A stretch of 64,000 bases of DNA, from positions 62,001-126,000 of the forward strand of contig NEEC01000030.1 in the NCBI GenBank assembly GCA_002189035.1, written 5' to 3'. Made by a program: the position numbers and the translations under genes. Positions 1-11,430 of this stretch are shown in pieces; within the stretch, counting starts at the first letter, position 1; the number at the start of each line of letters is the position of its first letter. Source of the DNA: Utricularia gibba. Lineage: Eukaryota; Streptophyta; Magnoliopsida; Lamiales; Lentibulariaceae. The notes under the pieces were generated by a model, which worked only from the letters and a program-made list of their open reading frames with translations, made no database searches and had not been told where the DNA came from.

Positions 1-66
1 AGATAATTGGTCATTTCTTATCTGCATTTGCATTATCTCAAAATAATTCTTTTTTTACACCTACAG

Positions 67-3000
67 ATTTGCTCTTGACATTGATATAGATGCCCCAAAG
101 TCAGAGTTCCTATAGGCTCTAGCTCCACTGAAGATGTGAACCATCTTTTATTGGACTTTGGTCACTTCACCTTGCAAACAAAAGTAATTTATACCTGTTT
201 TTTCATGTTTTTCACTAAAATTTTGATTTCTATGAAATTAATTTACTGTGAATAACAGGAAGATTTTCAGCCAGATGGTGAAAGCCAAAGTCTGTATTCT
301 CGTTTTCATATATCTGGAAGAGATATTGCGGCTTTTTTTACAGATGACCATTCTAAGGGTTTAACGAACAGTTCGAGTTTTGCAACAGCAGTCTCTGTAC
401 CTTCTGGAGATTTTGAAAACTCCCCTTTTCTTATAGATAGGTGTGGAATGGGTGTAATCGTTGATCAGGTAGGTACAGATTATCAAATTTTCTTTTTTTT
501 TTTTCAACGAGGCATTTACTAGTACTACATGTATGCCATGAAGATAAAGGTGCCTCATCCAAATCATCCATCAACAAGAATATCTGTTAAAATTCTCAGC
601 CTTGGTGTGCATTTCTCGCTTTGGAGGTATCATAGACTTATTAAGTTGATGGCCCTACTTGGGGGTGTAATGGCTGATGATGAGCAGCTACCAGAAGAGA
701 ATCTCCGAATACACACTCTCCATAGCGTCATCCAGATCTGTCAAGTGATGCAAGAATTTTAGTCTGGAAGGTTAGAAACTTACTCAAACACACTACAGGT
801 TGGTTGTTGACACCATATTATTATAATGATTTGTTGGTCTTTTCTCATTATTATAGTTTTTTTTATTACAGGGAATTGGATATTCAGTTGCTGCGTGGCA
901 TCCTTGCCATGTTGTCTTGTCTTGATTTTATTTTTATGTATTGGAATCTGAAAATTCATATAGCTATCAACGGTGCTCAAGGTCTTTCAATACCCTCCCC
1001 CGAAAAAAAAAAAAAAAAAAAAGAAAAAAAGAAAAAAAAACAAAAGAAAAAAAAAAAAAAAGAAAGAAGAAAGAAAAAAAAGAAAAAAAAAGAAAAGAAA
1101 AGAAAAAAAAAGAAAAGAAAGAAGAAAGAAAAAAAAAACAATCTTTCTACATTTGGAATTGCAGCATGGCAGGGAAACAAGTATTTGATGTTCCCCAGCA
1201 AGTCTTGGTGGTTCTCCCGCATGTATTGCTATCTGCCCTAGGGGCATGGATATAAAAAAGGTAGTGATATTTTACTAATTCTGCAATTAGTCGTTCCTTT
1301 TAGCACTGTGGCTGAGTATGTGCATATTAACTTTTTATGTATTTAAAACAACAATGCCCTTCTGTTTCATGTGAAGTCTAGGTTGAATGAAGCAAAATGT
1401 CAGTATGCTTGTCTTGGGGGTGCATTAGGACAAAATCTGGTTGGTGATTGAATTCGACTCTTAGATTCTCTCTTTTTCATCCCGGTCTCTGGAGTCTTTT
1501 CGTACTTTGATAATTGAGTTCCAAAAGGAGGAGGAAAAACAAGCTTGGATAAGGGGACTTGTCCAGTGTACCTACAGAGCTTCTGTAAGAAGTTAAATCC
1601 TGTGGTCGGTTCTTTTATCTTGGATGTGCTTAGGCAATCAACATTCACTTTATTCATTGACAGGCCCCACCTTCAGTTAATATACTTGATGAAGTAATTG
1701 ATGAGCATGTAGAGCTCACTGTAACTCATGACAGTATCTTGAAGGCGGGTGATCTTGTTATCACTGGAACTGTGATAGAAACCAAAATTTCATTATACGG
1801 AAAGGTCAGCAATTTTGTTTCGATTATGTTATTTAAAAACATCCATGTGCTTTTATCACAAGGCCATTACTTGTGATTGTGTCTTTTCTCTTGTTAGGGG
1901 TGAGTGTACCATTCTGATGTGTAAATCTGCCTTTTTCAGTTTGGAGATGACAAAAATGATGACATGCAGCAGAAACTGATCCTTGAAATTCTTGCTAATG
2001 GTGGAAAGGTTTGTATTTCCTCTTATGATTTTTAATTGCTATCATCAAATCCTGACCTAGTAAGTACATACACCAAAAGTAAATTAAGAATTGTAGACAT
2101 TATTTCCATCTTTTACACACTGTGATATTATTGTATCTCATCAGGCAAACTGATAATTTTCCTCAGGTTCATGTCTCAAGTTGTACTAGTGACTTAATCG
2201 TAAAGATGAAGTTGAATTCCTTGAAAATTATGGATCAGCTTGAGGATTTGTCTGGAGACAAGTATTTAGCATGCTCAGTAGTTGACGCACATGCACATGA
2301 TTCACCTTTGAATTCGGAATATCTAGGAATTGTGCCCATTTTATTGCCAATGGAAGAGGATGATGACTTAAAAGATGCTTTGTCAGATTTTGTGTCTTCA
2401 AAGGATCCCTCTGAATGTGGTTTACATGATGTTTTTTACGAGACAATGGGATCTGTTGGGTCTGATTTTGTTTCTTTTTTATTCTTGAGAAGGGATCCTG
2501 GCTCCCCTAACTATGACGGTCTTGATACCCAGGTAACTATTTGTACTCAAATTAGAAAATTGAATATCCATTTGTTTTAAATTGATCCTGCATACTGCTT
2601 TTTTCAAAAAATGATCTTGCATGTTATTGTGTCTCACAATTCTTAATTTACAGATGAGTATCCAGATGTCAAAGTTGGAATTTTATTTCAACCGGCCTAC
2701 TGTTGTTGCTTTGATCAATTTTGGTGTTGATATGAGCTCTGCACATAACTTAGGTGATAGTTCAGACAATGAAAATCTTGATGCTGAACTTAGAGAAAGG
2801 ATTGAGCAACAATTACATGATTCATCTGTGAAAGGATTACTGGGTTATGGCAAAAGTAGGGTTGTTTTTCGTATGTATATGAAAGTTGACAGCGTCACTG
2901 TGTTTCTAAACAAAGAGGATGGTTCTTAACTTGCTATGTTCATTCAAGAAAGTTTTCAGTTGGATATCAAGGTGGTTTCTATTGTTGATTTTGTTTTTTG

Positions 3001-3180
3001 TACGTCCGGGACTCTACTACTGGACCACTTATTGTTATGCATAATTAGGTACACCCAAGTTCAAACTCCATTGAGGGAACTTTGGGCAACTTGAGATTGT
3101 GCGATCTAGGCCTTGGATGTGGGCACTGCTGGGGTTGGCTTTGTGATTTGCGTGACCAAGTCGCAGAGTCACTGATTCAG
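67..3180 (+). pseudogene. VPS13-like (PH-domain, plant SHRUBBY/At4g17140-type) gene fragment, disabled
   Basis: Exon-like blocks with GT/AG borders occur at about 67-183, 259-468, 545-765, 872-970, 1164-1257, 1664-1804, 1940-2008, 2167-2532, 2654-2971 and 3049-3180. Their translations resemble plant VPS13-type lipid-transfer proteins, large proteins that move lipid at membrane contact sites. Recognisable pieces are the segment starting IKVPHPNHPSTRIS, the PH-domain part (GIGYSVAAWHPCHVV, SYSYQRCS) and the block EGTLGNLRLCD with GWLCDLRDQ. The copy is broken. One base is missing at about 100/101 (AAAG-TCAG where AAAGGTCAG is expected), TGA stands at 923-925, one C is missing near 1193, and TAA stands at 2927-2929 where the family has Gln. 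It begins before the window and is cut off near 3180 by retroelement DNA. Homology is recognised from memory of the family; the disablements are seen directly. Confidence 0.8.
1002..1138. repeat. Low-complexity A/G (purine) tract
   Basis: About 137 bases of A runs broken by single G or AAG units, inside an intron of the VPS13-like pseudogene. It yields long lysine-rich or phenylalanine-rich reading frames on the two strands that are artefacts of composition. Confidence 0.95.
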
Positions 3181-3390
3181 GTCCTCTTGAACTCTTACTG
3201 GGGATTTTCCTCTCAACTTCTACTGATTTGTATTTCTTTTATTTGTCTGCGATTGGCAATAAAATGATCACTAGCAAGCGTTTGATCAGTTTATTACCAA
3301 GTGTTTCCTCTTACTGGGCACCTTTGAATTTGTCTGCGATTTGCAGTTTATTACCAAGCGTGGCATTCCCGACCGCACCTATCACTTATA
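3181..3390. other. Junction between VPS13-like pseudogene and Tat remnant
   Basis: No gene. Holds partial direct repeats: TTTGTCTGCGATT at 3242-3254 and 3329-3341, AGTTTATTACCAAG at 3288 and 3345, and ATGATCACTA at 3264 and 3391. The last is the sequence just before the Tat gag similarity. This pattern fits a small duplication or template switch at the breakpoint. Confidence 0.6.
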
Positions 3391-4769
3391 TGATCACTAA
3401 CAGGGAGCAACTGAAAGCCCTGCTAACGGAAATCCTTACCGACCTCCGGGCACCTTCAGGTCTCAACTCCAACGCTCAGGAGAGAACACCTGAAACCGCA
3501 CCACGAACGGCGAAGCAACCTCTTATTCCGGAGTACCCCCAAATACGTGTTGAAATTCAGGATCCGATGGGCCAGGCAAGCGCACACGTGAAGCCCAAGT
3601 ACACAAGAAACGTGGATCACAATAGAAGAGATTAGGCCCAACCAATTACTTGTGATATGTAGTTTCTTATATACTAGACTATTCCACTTTCATTTTCCGA
3701 TGGGGGATTATGTATTCTAACAATACGGAGACTGAATTCGAAATCGAAGAGGAGATGCTACGGAGAAAGAGGTGCAACCAAGTCGTGTATGAGGTAGGTG
3801 CTGATAGGGAAAACATGACTAGCAAAATCTTGGAAGAAAGAGAAGAAGAGTTGAAGAGAGAGTTACACCAGATCCACGAGAAGAAAAGCTTTATCGACGA
3901 GCGGATGTTGGCAGGGAGAAGAGAGGATAGAGGCTTTAGGGACGTTTTCGATCAGAACGTATCCACTGGGAGAGGAGATGTTTTGGCCGATATTGCTTTG
4001 GCCTTAAAGAGTGGAGTTGAGGGAGCAGCTGGAACCAAAACGCTGCGTTTTGACCCTTTCTCGGACGATTTAGTCGGAGAAGAGCCCGAGAGAGGATTCA
4101 GAGTCCCGGATGGATTACCCACGTATGACGGAAAAGGGACCCCATATAGCATGTAACCGACTTCGATATGAGGATGTCCACGGTTCGACATTTAGAGGCC
4201 ATGAAGTGTAAGATGTTTGATTGCTCGCTCCAGAAAGGAGCGAAGACTTGGTTTAAACATTTAGAACTATGCAGTGTGGCATCTTATCGGGAATTAGTAC
4301 TACTCTTCACTACCCGATACGCTGTTAACATTGAAGCTCCACCTTCGAAGGCATCTCTATACTAAATTCGGTACGATCACTGAAAAGAGAGCTTGCGAAG
4401 ATTCATCGATCAATTCAACTGCTTGGCGCAGGATGTCCAATTGGGCCTTAGAACGTCGAAATTGGGACAAAGTCTATCGAAGTCTCCACCAAAGAATCTC
4501 GGAGAATTGTTAAGGAAAATCATGAAGTACATCCGAGTGGACGACGACCTCAGGGCCGAGATGAAAAGCCGCGTGGAGATTCGTCCAGTCCCACAGCAGG
4601 AGACCCAACTTAACTGAGGGCCCAGGGCGAATAAGCGCCGTGAAGTATATCAGGTGGAACCAACCAGAACAGATGCCTACTGCAAAATACACAAGACCAC
4701 CGGGCACGATACTGCCCACTGCCGATTGATGAAGAGGATGATCGAGCAATATCATGCTGGTGGGGGATG
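3391..4769 (+). pseudogene. Tat gag fragment
   Basis: Reading frames at 3228-3635, 3710-4156, 4168-4365 and 4393-4617 translate to the same gag protein as 57805-59117 (minus). It begins ITNREQLKALL, has a charged coiled-coil stretch, then DGLPTYDGKG and the knuckle-like IHKTTGHDTAHC near 4690-4730. Frameshifts separate the pieces, so no full Gag can be made. It keeps Gln codons at two places where the complete copy has TAG stops, so each copy decayed independently. Confidence 0.85.
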
Positions 4770-5099
4770 AACAACGCGATGCGGAACCCCGCATCAATGA
4801 TGGACCGGAAAAGAGGACGTAATGAGCGAACAGGGAACGAAGGGAACCGATATCCGAAATTCCCTCCGAAACCAAGGATGGCGGACTCGCGAGCCAACAG
4901 GGAACCGAATCATGGAGGAGTACAAGACCTACCGGAAAGATCACGGAGTGCCCATCAAATGCAGGGTAGTCCCCCTATATTCGGGAAATCCATATGATAT
5001 CCGGAGGAACCGAGATGGATGTGTCCCGAAAGGAACGGAAGAGATATTTGGATGAATCTAGAAGAGGAGAAGTTTTGGAAATCGGAAATGGTACGACTG

Positions 5100-6994
5100 A
5101 AAAAGCTGCTTAGCAAAAGGAAGAGATCAGCTTCTCCGACAAAGACGTCCCGGTTGGCCCAGCCGCGAGAGATGAACCCTTGGTGGTATCAGGAATATGT
5201 GGGAGCACCAAGGTAAGGAAGATTCTTATCGATCAAGGATCCTCGTGCAACATCATGAAGAAGGAAGTGGCCGAGTTACTGGCGTCATCTAACGAGAGAA
5301 ATATTTGCCATGTGCGCATGGAGTTGTACGCATTCGACCAGCGGGCCATGCAAACTATCGGGAAAATAACCCTGCCCGTAACATTCGGAGCGGCAGGGCG
5401 GAGCCGAACCGAGAGGTTGGAATTCTTAATACTGGATTCAGAGATCTCGTACAACATCATCCTTGGGCGACCCGGCATCAACCAATTCGATATGTTACCC
5501 TCCACTGTGCATTTGAGAATTAAATTCCCAACGTCGAAGGGCGTTTGCACGATGGGTATCGACCAACCAACCGCCCGGTCCTGTTACGTATCTTCCTGTC
5601 GGGACCCCTGCGCGAAAAAGTTGAGAGTGATGATGGTAGAAAAGGAACCCCGGTAACCCCTAGGCAAGCAATGGAACCAATAGGGTACAAGTCGGTGCAA
5701 CTAATACCAGAAGATGCGCAGAAAACCACCCGCATCGGTGCCAATCTAGACGCTGGATTCGAGAAAATGTTAGTTGAACTTTTGATGAAGAATATCGATA
5801 TTTTTGCCTGGACTGCTGCGGATTTTGTAGTTTTCGATCGATCCGTCGCTGAATATCACATTGATACCTACCCAGGGGCAAAAGCGGTTCGGCAGAAGCA
5901 ACGACATTTCTCAGAGGAAAAGTGCCAAATTATCAAAGAAAAAAAAAGAGAGCTCTTGGAAGCTGGTTATGTGAAGGAGATCCAGTACTCCGAATGGGTA
6001 GCCCACCCGGTCGTGGGAAAATGGAGGATGTGCATTGACTTCACCGACCTCAATGCCTGCTGCGAAAGGGACCCTTATCCTTTGCCAAAGATCGACAAGG
6101 TAGTAGACGCCATTGCCGGATCTCGATTCCTGAGCACCATGGATGGCTATTCGGGTATCATCAAATTTTCGTTACAGAGAAAGACCAACCGAAAACCACC
6201 TTCTACACTAAGGATGGGGTTTACTGCTACGTGGCAATGCCTTTCGGATTGAAGAATGATGGGGCGACTTACAAGAGGTTGGTAAATAAAATATTCTCTT
6301 TTGAAATCGATACCTCAATGGAGGTGTATGTGGACGATATGATCGTGAAATCTATGAATGGAGAAGACCATTTAGCGTATTTGGATTCGTTTTTCTCTTT
6401 ATGTCGGTTATACGGGTTAAAGCTCAACCCATTGAAATGTTGCTTCGGGGTGCAAAGTGGAGAATTCCTTGGGTATTACGTATCAGAGAGAGGAATGGAG
6501 GCTGACCCCGAGAAGATTAAGGCAATATGCGAAATGCAACCACCGAGATCAATCAAGGAGCTGGGAATGGCAGAACTCGACGTTGACACCGATTCGCGGC
6601 TTGTGCAAGGGCAATTTTCGGGAGAATTCGAAACCCATGACTCCCTCATAGCTTTGTACCGTGTCCAGGTGAAGGAAATGGCTAAAACCTTCAAGGAGTT
6701 CACCCTGTCGCACATAGCACGTGAGAAAAACGGGTCCGCAGATAGCCTCGCCCGATTCGCAGCAGGGTTTCACGAGTTAAGAGAAGGAAGTGTGACAATT
6801 TGGTTGCGGGACCAACCTTCGGTGAGCCTACGAGCCATGAATCAAATCACCCAGCAATCGGGAAACAATATCTCTTCACAACTGAGTCCCCTTGATGACT
6901 GGACGACGCCGTACATCCGGTATTTACAAAATTGGAAAACCCCATCTGATAAGCAGAAAGCCCGACGGTTAGAGACTAGAGTGAAGAGGTATAC
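5100..6994 (+). pseudogene. Tat pol fragment (protease, partial RT fused to archaeal-type RNase H)
   Basis: Pieces at 5180-5656 (protease, ILIDQGSSCNIM), 5545-6252 (RT N-terminal half, MCIDFTDLNACCERDPYPLPKID) and 6231-7088 (RT palm with YVDD near 6325-6340). The last runs directly from PPRSIKE into ELGMAELDVDTDSRLVQG, the second RNase H. In the complete element about 255 codons separate these motifs. The deletion is in frame and leaves one CAAGGAG, the 7-bp repeat found at both deletion ends in the full copy. A frameshift near 6170-6230 breaks RT, so the protein is dead. Confidence 0.85.
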
Positions 6995-7562
6995 TGATAC
7001 AACCCTCCAATCAACAAGTGATTGGCAAACCAGATCTTGGTTGAAAGAAGCAATTCCTCAAGAAAAAAAGTTGGCCCTCAAGGATTGAAAGATCCTTTCA
7101 ACCCAAACTATGAAATGGTACTACACTCACAGAATTAAGGAAGGAATTGAGAGTGATAAACCACACACTAGACACTACAAACAAGGCTTGATAAGTCTAT
7201 GTTCTACAAGAACTCAAGGAAGGAGAATAGCTCTCAAAAGTGATTACAATCAAAAGTTGTCCAAAACATGAGTAAGGGCTTCTTAAATAGATGAAGGATT
7301 GTGCCTTATTAGAGGAAAAGTAGTAATAATAATGTATTTGGTAGTAATGGGTCTTCTCTAATCAAGTTGATGCACTTTGAGAATGTTGAATTCTATGCCC
7401 AACACCACATAGCCTTGTTGATTGGCCCATAAGCTCTTAAGCACTTCCTTATTCCTTCTTGCTCTTGATCTAGTGATTGGCCCAACTGAAATCAATGAAA
7501 TATTATTGATCTTGTGTCTTTTATCTTCATTGAGATAATCTATAGCATCCATGATCTCATCA
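6995..7562 (-). mobile_element. Gypsy B 3' LTR, full length (568 bp)
   Basis: Begins TGATAC and ends CTCATCA on the plus strand. It matches the LTRs at 15835-16247 and 39687-40099 but holds about 155 bp more in the middle (around 7100-7260), so the arm copies have an internal deletion. It was inserted into the Tat remnant right after GAGGTATAC at 6994. The other end of the element is lost, so no target duplication can be checked. Confidence 0.85.
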
Positions 7563-8287
7563 TCCCCTCCTTCTTTTAGCAGATTCATCCTTGAATCATC
7601 ACCATCTACATCACAAGGAACCAAGTCAGCAATATTGAAAGTGGAGTGCACCGAAAACTCACCTGGAAGATCAATCTTATAAGCATTATCATTGATTTTC
7701 TCAATGACTTGAAAGGGTCCTTCTCTTCTGGTTGAAAGCTTTCAAGAGGTTTATGTTCACATGAAAGATAAATATCTTTAAAATCATTATCAAGACTGTA
7801 AAATTCTTTTATCGTTGACAATCTAAGAATTTGAGCATCAAGAGTAGCTAAAAGTGTGTACCTTCGTGACAATGCATCTGCAACAATGTTCTCCTTACCT
7901 TTCTTATATTTGATAACATAAGCAAAGGTATCAATGAACTCCACCCATTTTTCGTGTCTTCTATTGAGATTTTTTTGATTCTTGACATGCTTAAAACTTT
8001 CGTGATCTATATGGATAACAAACTCTTTGTGCCAAAGATAATGTTTCCAAGTTTCAAGTGCTCTAACCAATGAGTACAACTCCTTATCATAAGTTGGGTA
8101 ATTTAGTGTAGCTCCACCCAATTTTTCACTGAAATAGCCAATAGGTCGACCTTCTTGCATGAGAACAGCACCTATTCCAACTGTAGAAGCATCACATTCA
8201 ATTTCAAACGTGTTAAAGAAATCAGGTAATGTAAGTAAAGGAGCTGAGCTAAGGTTATCTTTAAGTGTCTTGAAAGCATGTTCTTGT
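7563..8287 (-). pseudogene. Gypsy B pol fragment (RNase H, integrase mostly deleted)
   Basis: Minus-strand translation gives the RNase H region ([30 protein letters not shown]) and then the C-terminal tail ([21 protein letters not shown]) next to the 3' LTR. The integrase core between them is missing: [10 protein letters not shown] runs straight into the tail. On its 5' side it stops at 8287 in the HAFKTLKD segment, where copia LTR sequence starts. It is a rearranged remnant of the family found complete-length in the arms. Confidence 0.85.
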
Positions 8288-10129
8288 TGTTGTTACAAGA
8301 AAAATAGTCTTGGGAAGTAATAAAAAGGTAATGCTTATGAGATCACCTTGGATGATCTTTTGAAGATGAGCTACAAATATCTTTTGAAGATCCTTTTGAG
8401 TATGAGTGTGCTCTAATATCTTTAGTATAACCACTAAAGTTAAAGTTGCTGATCCAAAAACGAAGATTGAATTCCATGCTGTGTTGACCACCTACAACCT
8501 CTACCAAATCATGGTCAGTGATCATAAAAGTTGTATTTTCTCACTTCAGGATAAAAGCAGCCTTTGGCACAAACGTTTTGGGCACTATAGCTTTAACAAT
8601 CTGAAAATATTGCAAAAGAATAAGGAAGTACTGGAATTGAAAGACATCAAGTTTGCTAATACCATATGTGAAGTGTGCCATCAAGGTAAACAGTGTAGAA
8701 AGCTCTTTTATTCCAGTGATTCACTAGCAAAGGAAAAATTAGAGCTTGTGCATATAGATGTTTGTGCACCATTTAAGGAATGTTCATTAGGGGGGAGTAG
8801 ATATTTTGTTACATTCATTGATGATTATTCACGTTATTGTTGGGTTTACTTTCTTAAAAGCAAGTCAGAAGTTCCTCATATCTTTCGAAAATTCAAATTG
8901 ATGATTGAGAATCAGAGTGGATGCTCTTTGAAGATTATTAGATCAGACAATGGAGGCGAATTGTATAATAATAGCATGAGAATGTTCTGTGAAAATGAGG
9001 GAATCATGCATCAATTCACCGTACCATATTCTCCACAACAGAATGGTATATGTGAAAGGAGAAATAGAACAATAGTTGATATCTCAAGATGCCTATTGTT
9101 TGAGAAAGATCTTCCTGTAAATTTCTGGGCTGAAGCGGTATCTACATCTGTATATCTATTGAACTTGCTTCCGTCAAGGGCAATTAGTGGAAAAACCGCC
9201 CATGAAAAATGACATGGTTATATTAAAAAGGTTGATCATCTCAGAATCTTTGGTAGTCTGTGTTTTACTTATGTACCAGACCAAAAACGAGGAAAACTTG
9301 AGAAGAAATCTATATCTGGTGTATTTGTTGGTTATAGCAACACTACTAAGGGATATAAAGTTTATGTACCTCAACAGAAGAAATTTATCTTCAGCCATGA
9401 TCTCACTTTTGATGAAGGTGCAAGGTATACTTTAATTGATGATTGCATTGGTATGAATGATGCAGAAGCTCATAAAAGACTTGAAAGGCATAGCACCCAT
9501 GTGAAAGGAGACCTCTGGACACACATGCCTCAAAACTTCTCTTACAGGAATTCAACAAACCAAGAAACTTCAGAACTCGTTCATGAAGATTCAAATCAAG
9601 TAAATGATCAGCATTCAGATGAGAATTTTCCAGCTCAAGAGAAGGAAAAGGTCACAAATCAAGATGGCTCGTCCAATGAGAATTCAGAATCAAACTCTGA
9701 ACCCCTATATGGACAATCTCATTAGGCCAATGATCAACATTCAGATGGGAATTTCGAAATCCCAGAAGAGGAGGAAGGCACGAATGCAAAAGACTCATCA
9801 ACAGATGAATCTGATGGAGAGGAACCTGATACTGATGCTGAAGATTATTACCCATCTGATCGTGATTGGCAAAGGAGGAAACGCAAAAACATCAGAGATT
9901 CAATAGATAATGAAGATACTCATGTTACTGACATTAGAAGAAGCAATATAAACAAGGCTATTACAATAAGTTTCTCCAAGTTGAATGATGATGTCCAAGA
10001 TGCTATAGCTGATATTTTGGCTGGATTATTGACAGGAGATCCAACATCATTTGAAGTGGCTGTACAAAATCCGAAATAGAGAGAGGCCATGAAAGAAGAA
10101 ATGAATTCTATACTTGAAAATGAAACTTG
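8288..10129 (+). mobile_element. Chimeric, internally deleted Ty1/copia fragment
   Basis: Three pieces of one copia family are joined. 8288-8355 is an LTR edge (TGTTGTTACAAG) oriented opposite to the rest. 8359-8417 matches the pre-protease region (EISFEDPFEYECAL). From about 8425 it is continuous gag-pre-integrase, integrase and linker sequence in plus orientation. The fragment ends at 10129 at the start of RT (ILENETW), where it meets PGDH sequence. Compare the complete copy at 27149-32457. Confidence 0.85.
8406..9212 (+). pseudogene. Copia integrase fragment
   Basis: 268 codons open. Shows the zinc-binding H-H-C-C head (HKRFGHYSF...CEVCHQGKQC) and the integrase core with HIDVCAP, IRSDNGGE and PQQNGICERRN, matching Asp, Asp and Glu of the DD35E triad. 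It ends at TGA 9210-9212 where the complete copia copy has TGG (Trp), a G-to-A nonsense change. Sequence beyond continues in other frames to 10129 with a further TAG. Not functional. Confidence 0.85.
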
Positions 10130-10251
10130 GGATAGCTCCTAGGAAACAAGCCATTATGGCCATTGGAGTTGATGAGGAACCGAGGAAGGATGCTCTTAAA
10201 AAAATAGGTGAAATCCCAGCCATTGAAGAGTTCGTGTATCTTAAATTGTAG
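10130..10251 (+). pseudogene. Duplicated 3' end of PGDH
   Basis: The last 122 bp of the PGDH coding sequence (ACT-domain end, from IAPRKQAIMAIG to FVYLKL and stop TAG at 10249-10251), copied with the left arm. It is joined at 10130-10132 to copia sequence with a 3-bp overlap (GGA). Two differences from the parental gene, C to T at 10140 and G to A at 10153, are both transitions. It has no upstream exons and cannot encode the enzyme. Confidence 0.95.
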
Positions 10252-10466
10252 CCCTTGATCCTGCCGCTGTCATTTTTGGTGCGATTTTTTACTAGCAATA
10301 ATTTAGTATCGTGTTTTTTGGAAACAAATATGTCATCGTAAGAGGCATCAATCAGCTCACATAGTAAGCAGTTTCAAACTCATATACCAGATCCTTAGCG
10401 CGATATTCAGCCTCTGATCGCACCCAAAATCGAGACTTTAGCAACCGAAACTTCTCAGCTTTTATC

Positions 10467-11430
10467 TTAAATCTCCATGGCCTGCTGGGACTGAGGCTTC
10501 TTCCTTTTGGTTTTGGAGGATTTGGTCTTCGCATTTTTTCTTCTCTTGACCTTTTCATCTGCAGGAGGCTGTGTACCCAACAAATGCTGATAAATGGAAC
10601 CCAAAGGGTCTGTTTGGAATACCGGATCCTTGAAGACTTTCTCCAACTGGTTGCTCTCTTTGAGCCTGTCGTGAAATGAAAAGTTCAACACAGGTTTTAT
10701 GTTTTTCCTCGGCCATGTAAAGAAAAACACATCATCCAAGGAAATCGAAATGGAAAGCCCTTGGGTGTAAAGAATCAAACAGTAATGCTCACACTAGTTG
10801 GTTTCTAGTTTTGCTGTTAATCTTGAACAAGATTTTCCTTGGTTCCTTGGGGAGTCTCAAATCAGGGAGGTGCTCTGAGAGAGTAGTCATATCAAAAGCC
10901 TTCAGCTTCCTCTGCCGGCTCCTTTTCCTTTTCTGTTTCTCCTGCTCGGGCAACAACATATGCAAGATGAAACAGCAAGAAAAATGTGATGCTTTCGTGA
11001 GGCAAGAAATCACAATCCTGGAAACTCTTTACAATAAAAAGGGGCATAGCTTTTCATGAACCATACCTTGCTTATCTTTTTCTCAGAAACCGAATTCCTG
11101 ACCACTACAAAACCAGAAAACCCATGACAAGAATTGATGAACTCCATTTTTAAGTTTCAACATATCAAGCATAATGCCATACCCAAACCAGGAAATATCA
11201 GCATAATGACATGTGAGGAAAATGCTTGTTTATATTCTTACGTTCATAAAACTGCATCTTCTTTGCAAACTTCTTTTCAGTACGAGTGGCCCCATCCGAT
11301 CTGACTACCAAGGTTAGCTTATCAGCAGTCAACAAGAATCAGCCGACCACAAAAGCGTTTCAACGAATAACAGTATAACAAAAGTTGTAAGGAATTTCAC
11401 ATCCCTATACCTTGTGGAATTCTTTCCCAT
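10467..11430 (-). CDS. SLX9: SLX9-like ribosome biogenesis protein, left copy
   Basis: Five exons on the minus strand: 11411-11430, 11242-11300, 11067-11104, 10793-10941 and 10467-10665. All introns are GT/AG, giving 154 residues. It starts MGKNSTRSDGATR and has the conserved KKFAKKMQFYE, a basic RKRSRQRKLKAFD stretch, SEHLPDL, FKDPVFQTDPLGSIYQHL and a Lys-rich tail. These match plant SLX9-like proteins, which act in the nucleolus in pre-rRNA processing and 40S subunit maturation. The copy is intact and its reading frames are identical to the right copy at 44504-45467. It has about 1 kb of shared upstream DNA, so it may be expressed. The exon chain was built by eye from splice sites and the family pattern. 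Confidence 0.85.

Larger units (their letters stand above)
3391..6994 (+). mobile_element. Truncated Tat-lineage Ty3/gypsy remnant without LTRs
   Basis: Same family as the complete element at 49598-59711, here on the plus strand. It starts abruptly inside gag at 3391 and ends at 6994 just inside the integrase start (ETRVKRYT), where a gypsy B LTR was inserted. Relative to the complete copy it has lost about 765 bp between reverse transcriptase and archaeal-type RNase H. No LTR, PBS or target duplication remains, so the 5' side was lost by rearrangement. Confidence 0.9.

Noticed and set aside
804-1255. Overlapping Lys-rich and Phe-rich reading frames on both strands
   Set aside because: They are translations of the purine tract at 1002-1138 and show no domain outside the VPS13-like exon pieces.
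7358-7651. 97-codon minus-strand frame as an independent gene (and its relatives at 20901-21194 and 34740-35033)
   Set aside because: It is the gypsy B pol tail running through the purine tract into the 3' LTR.
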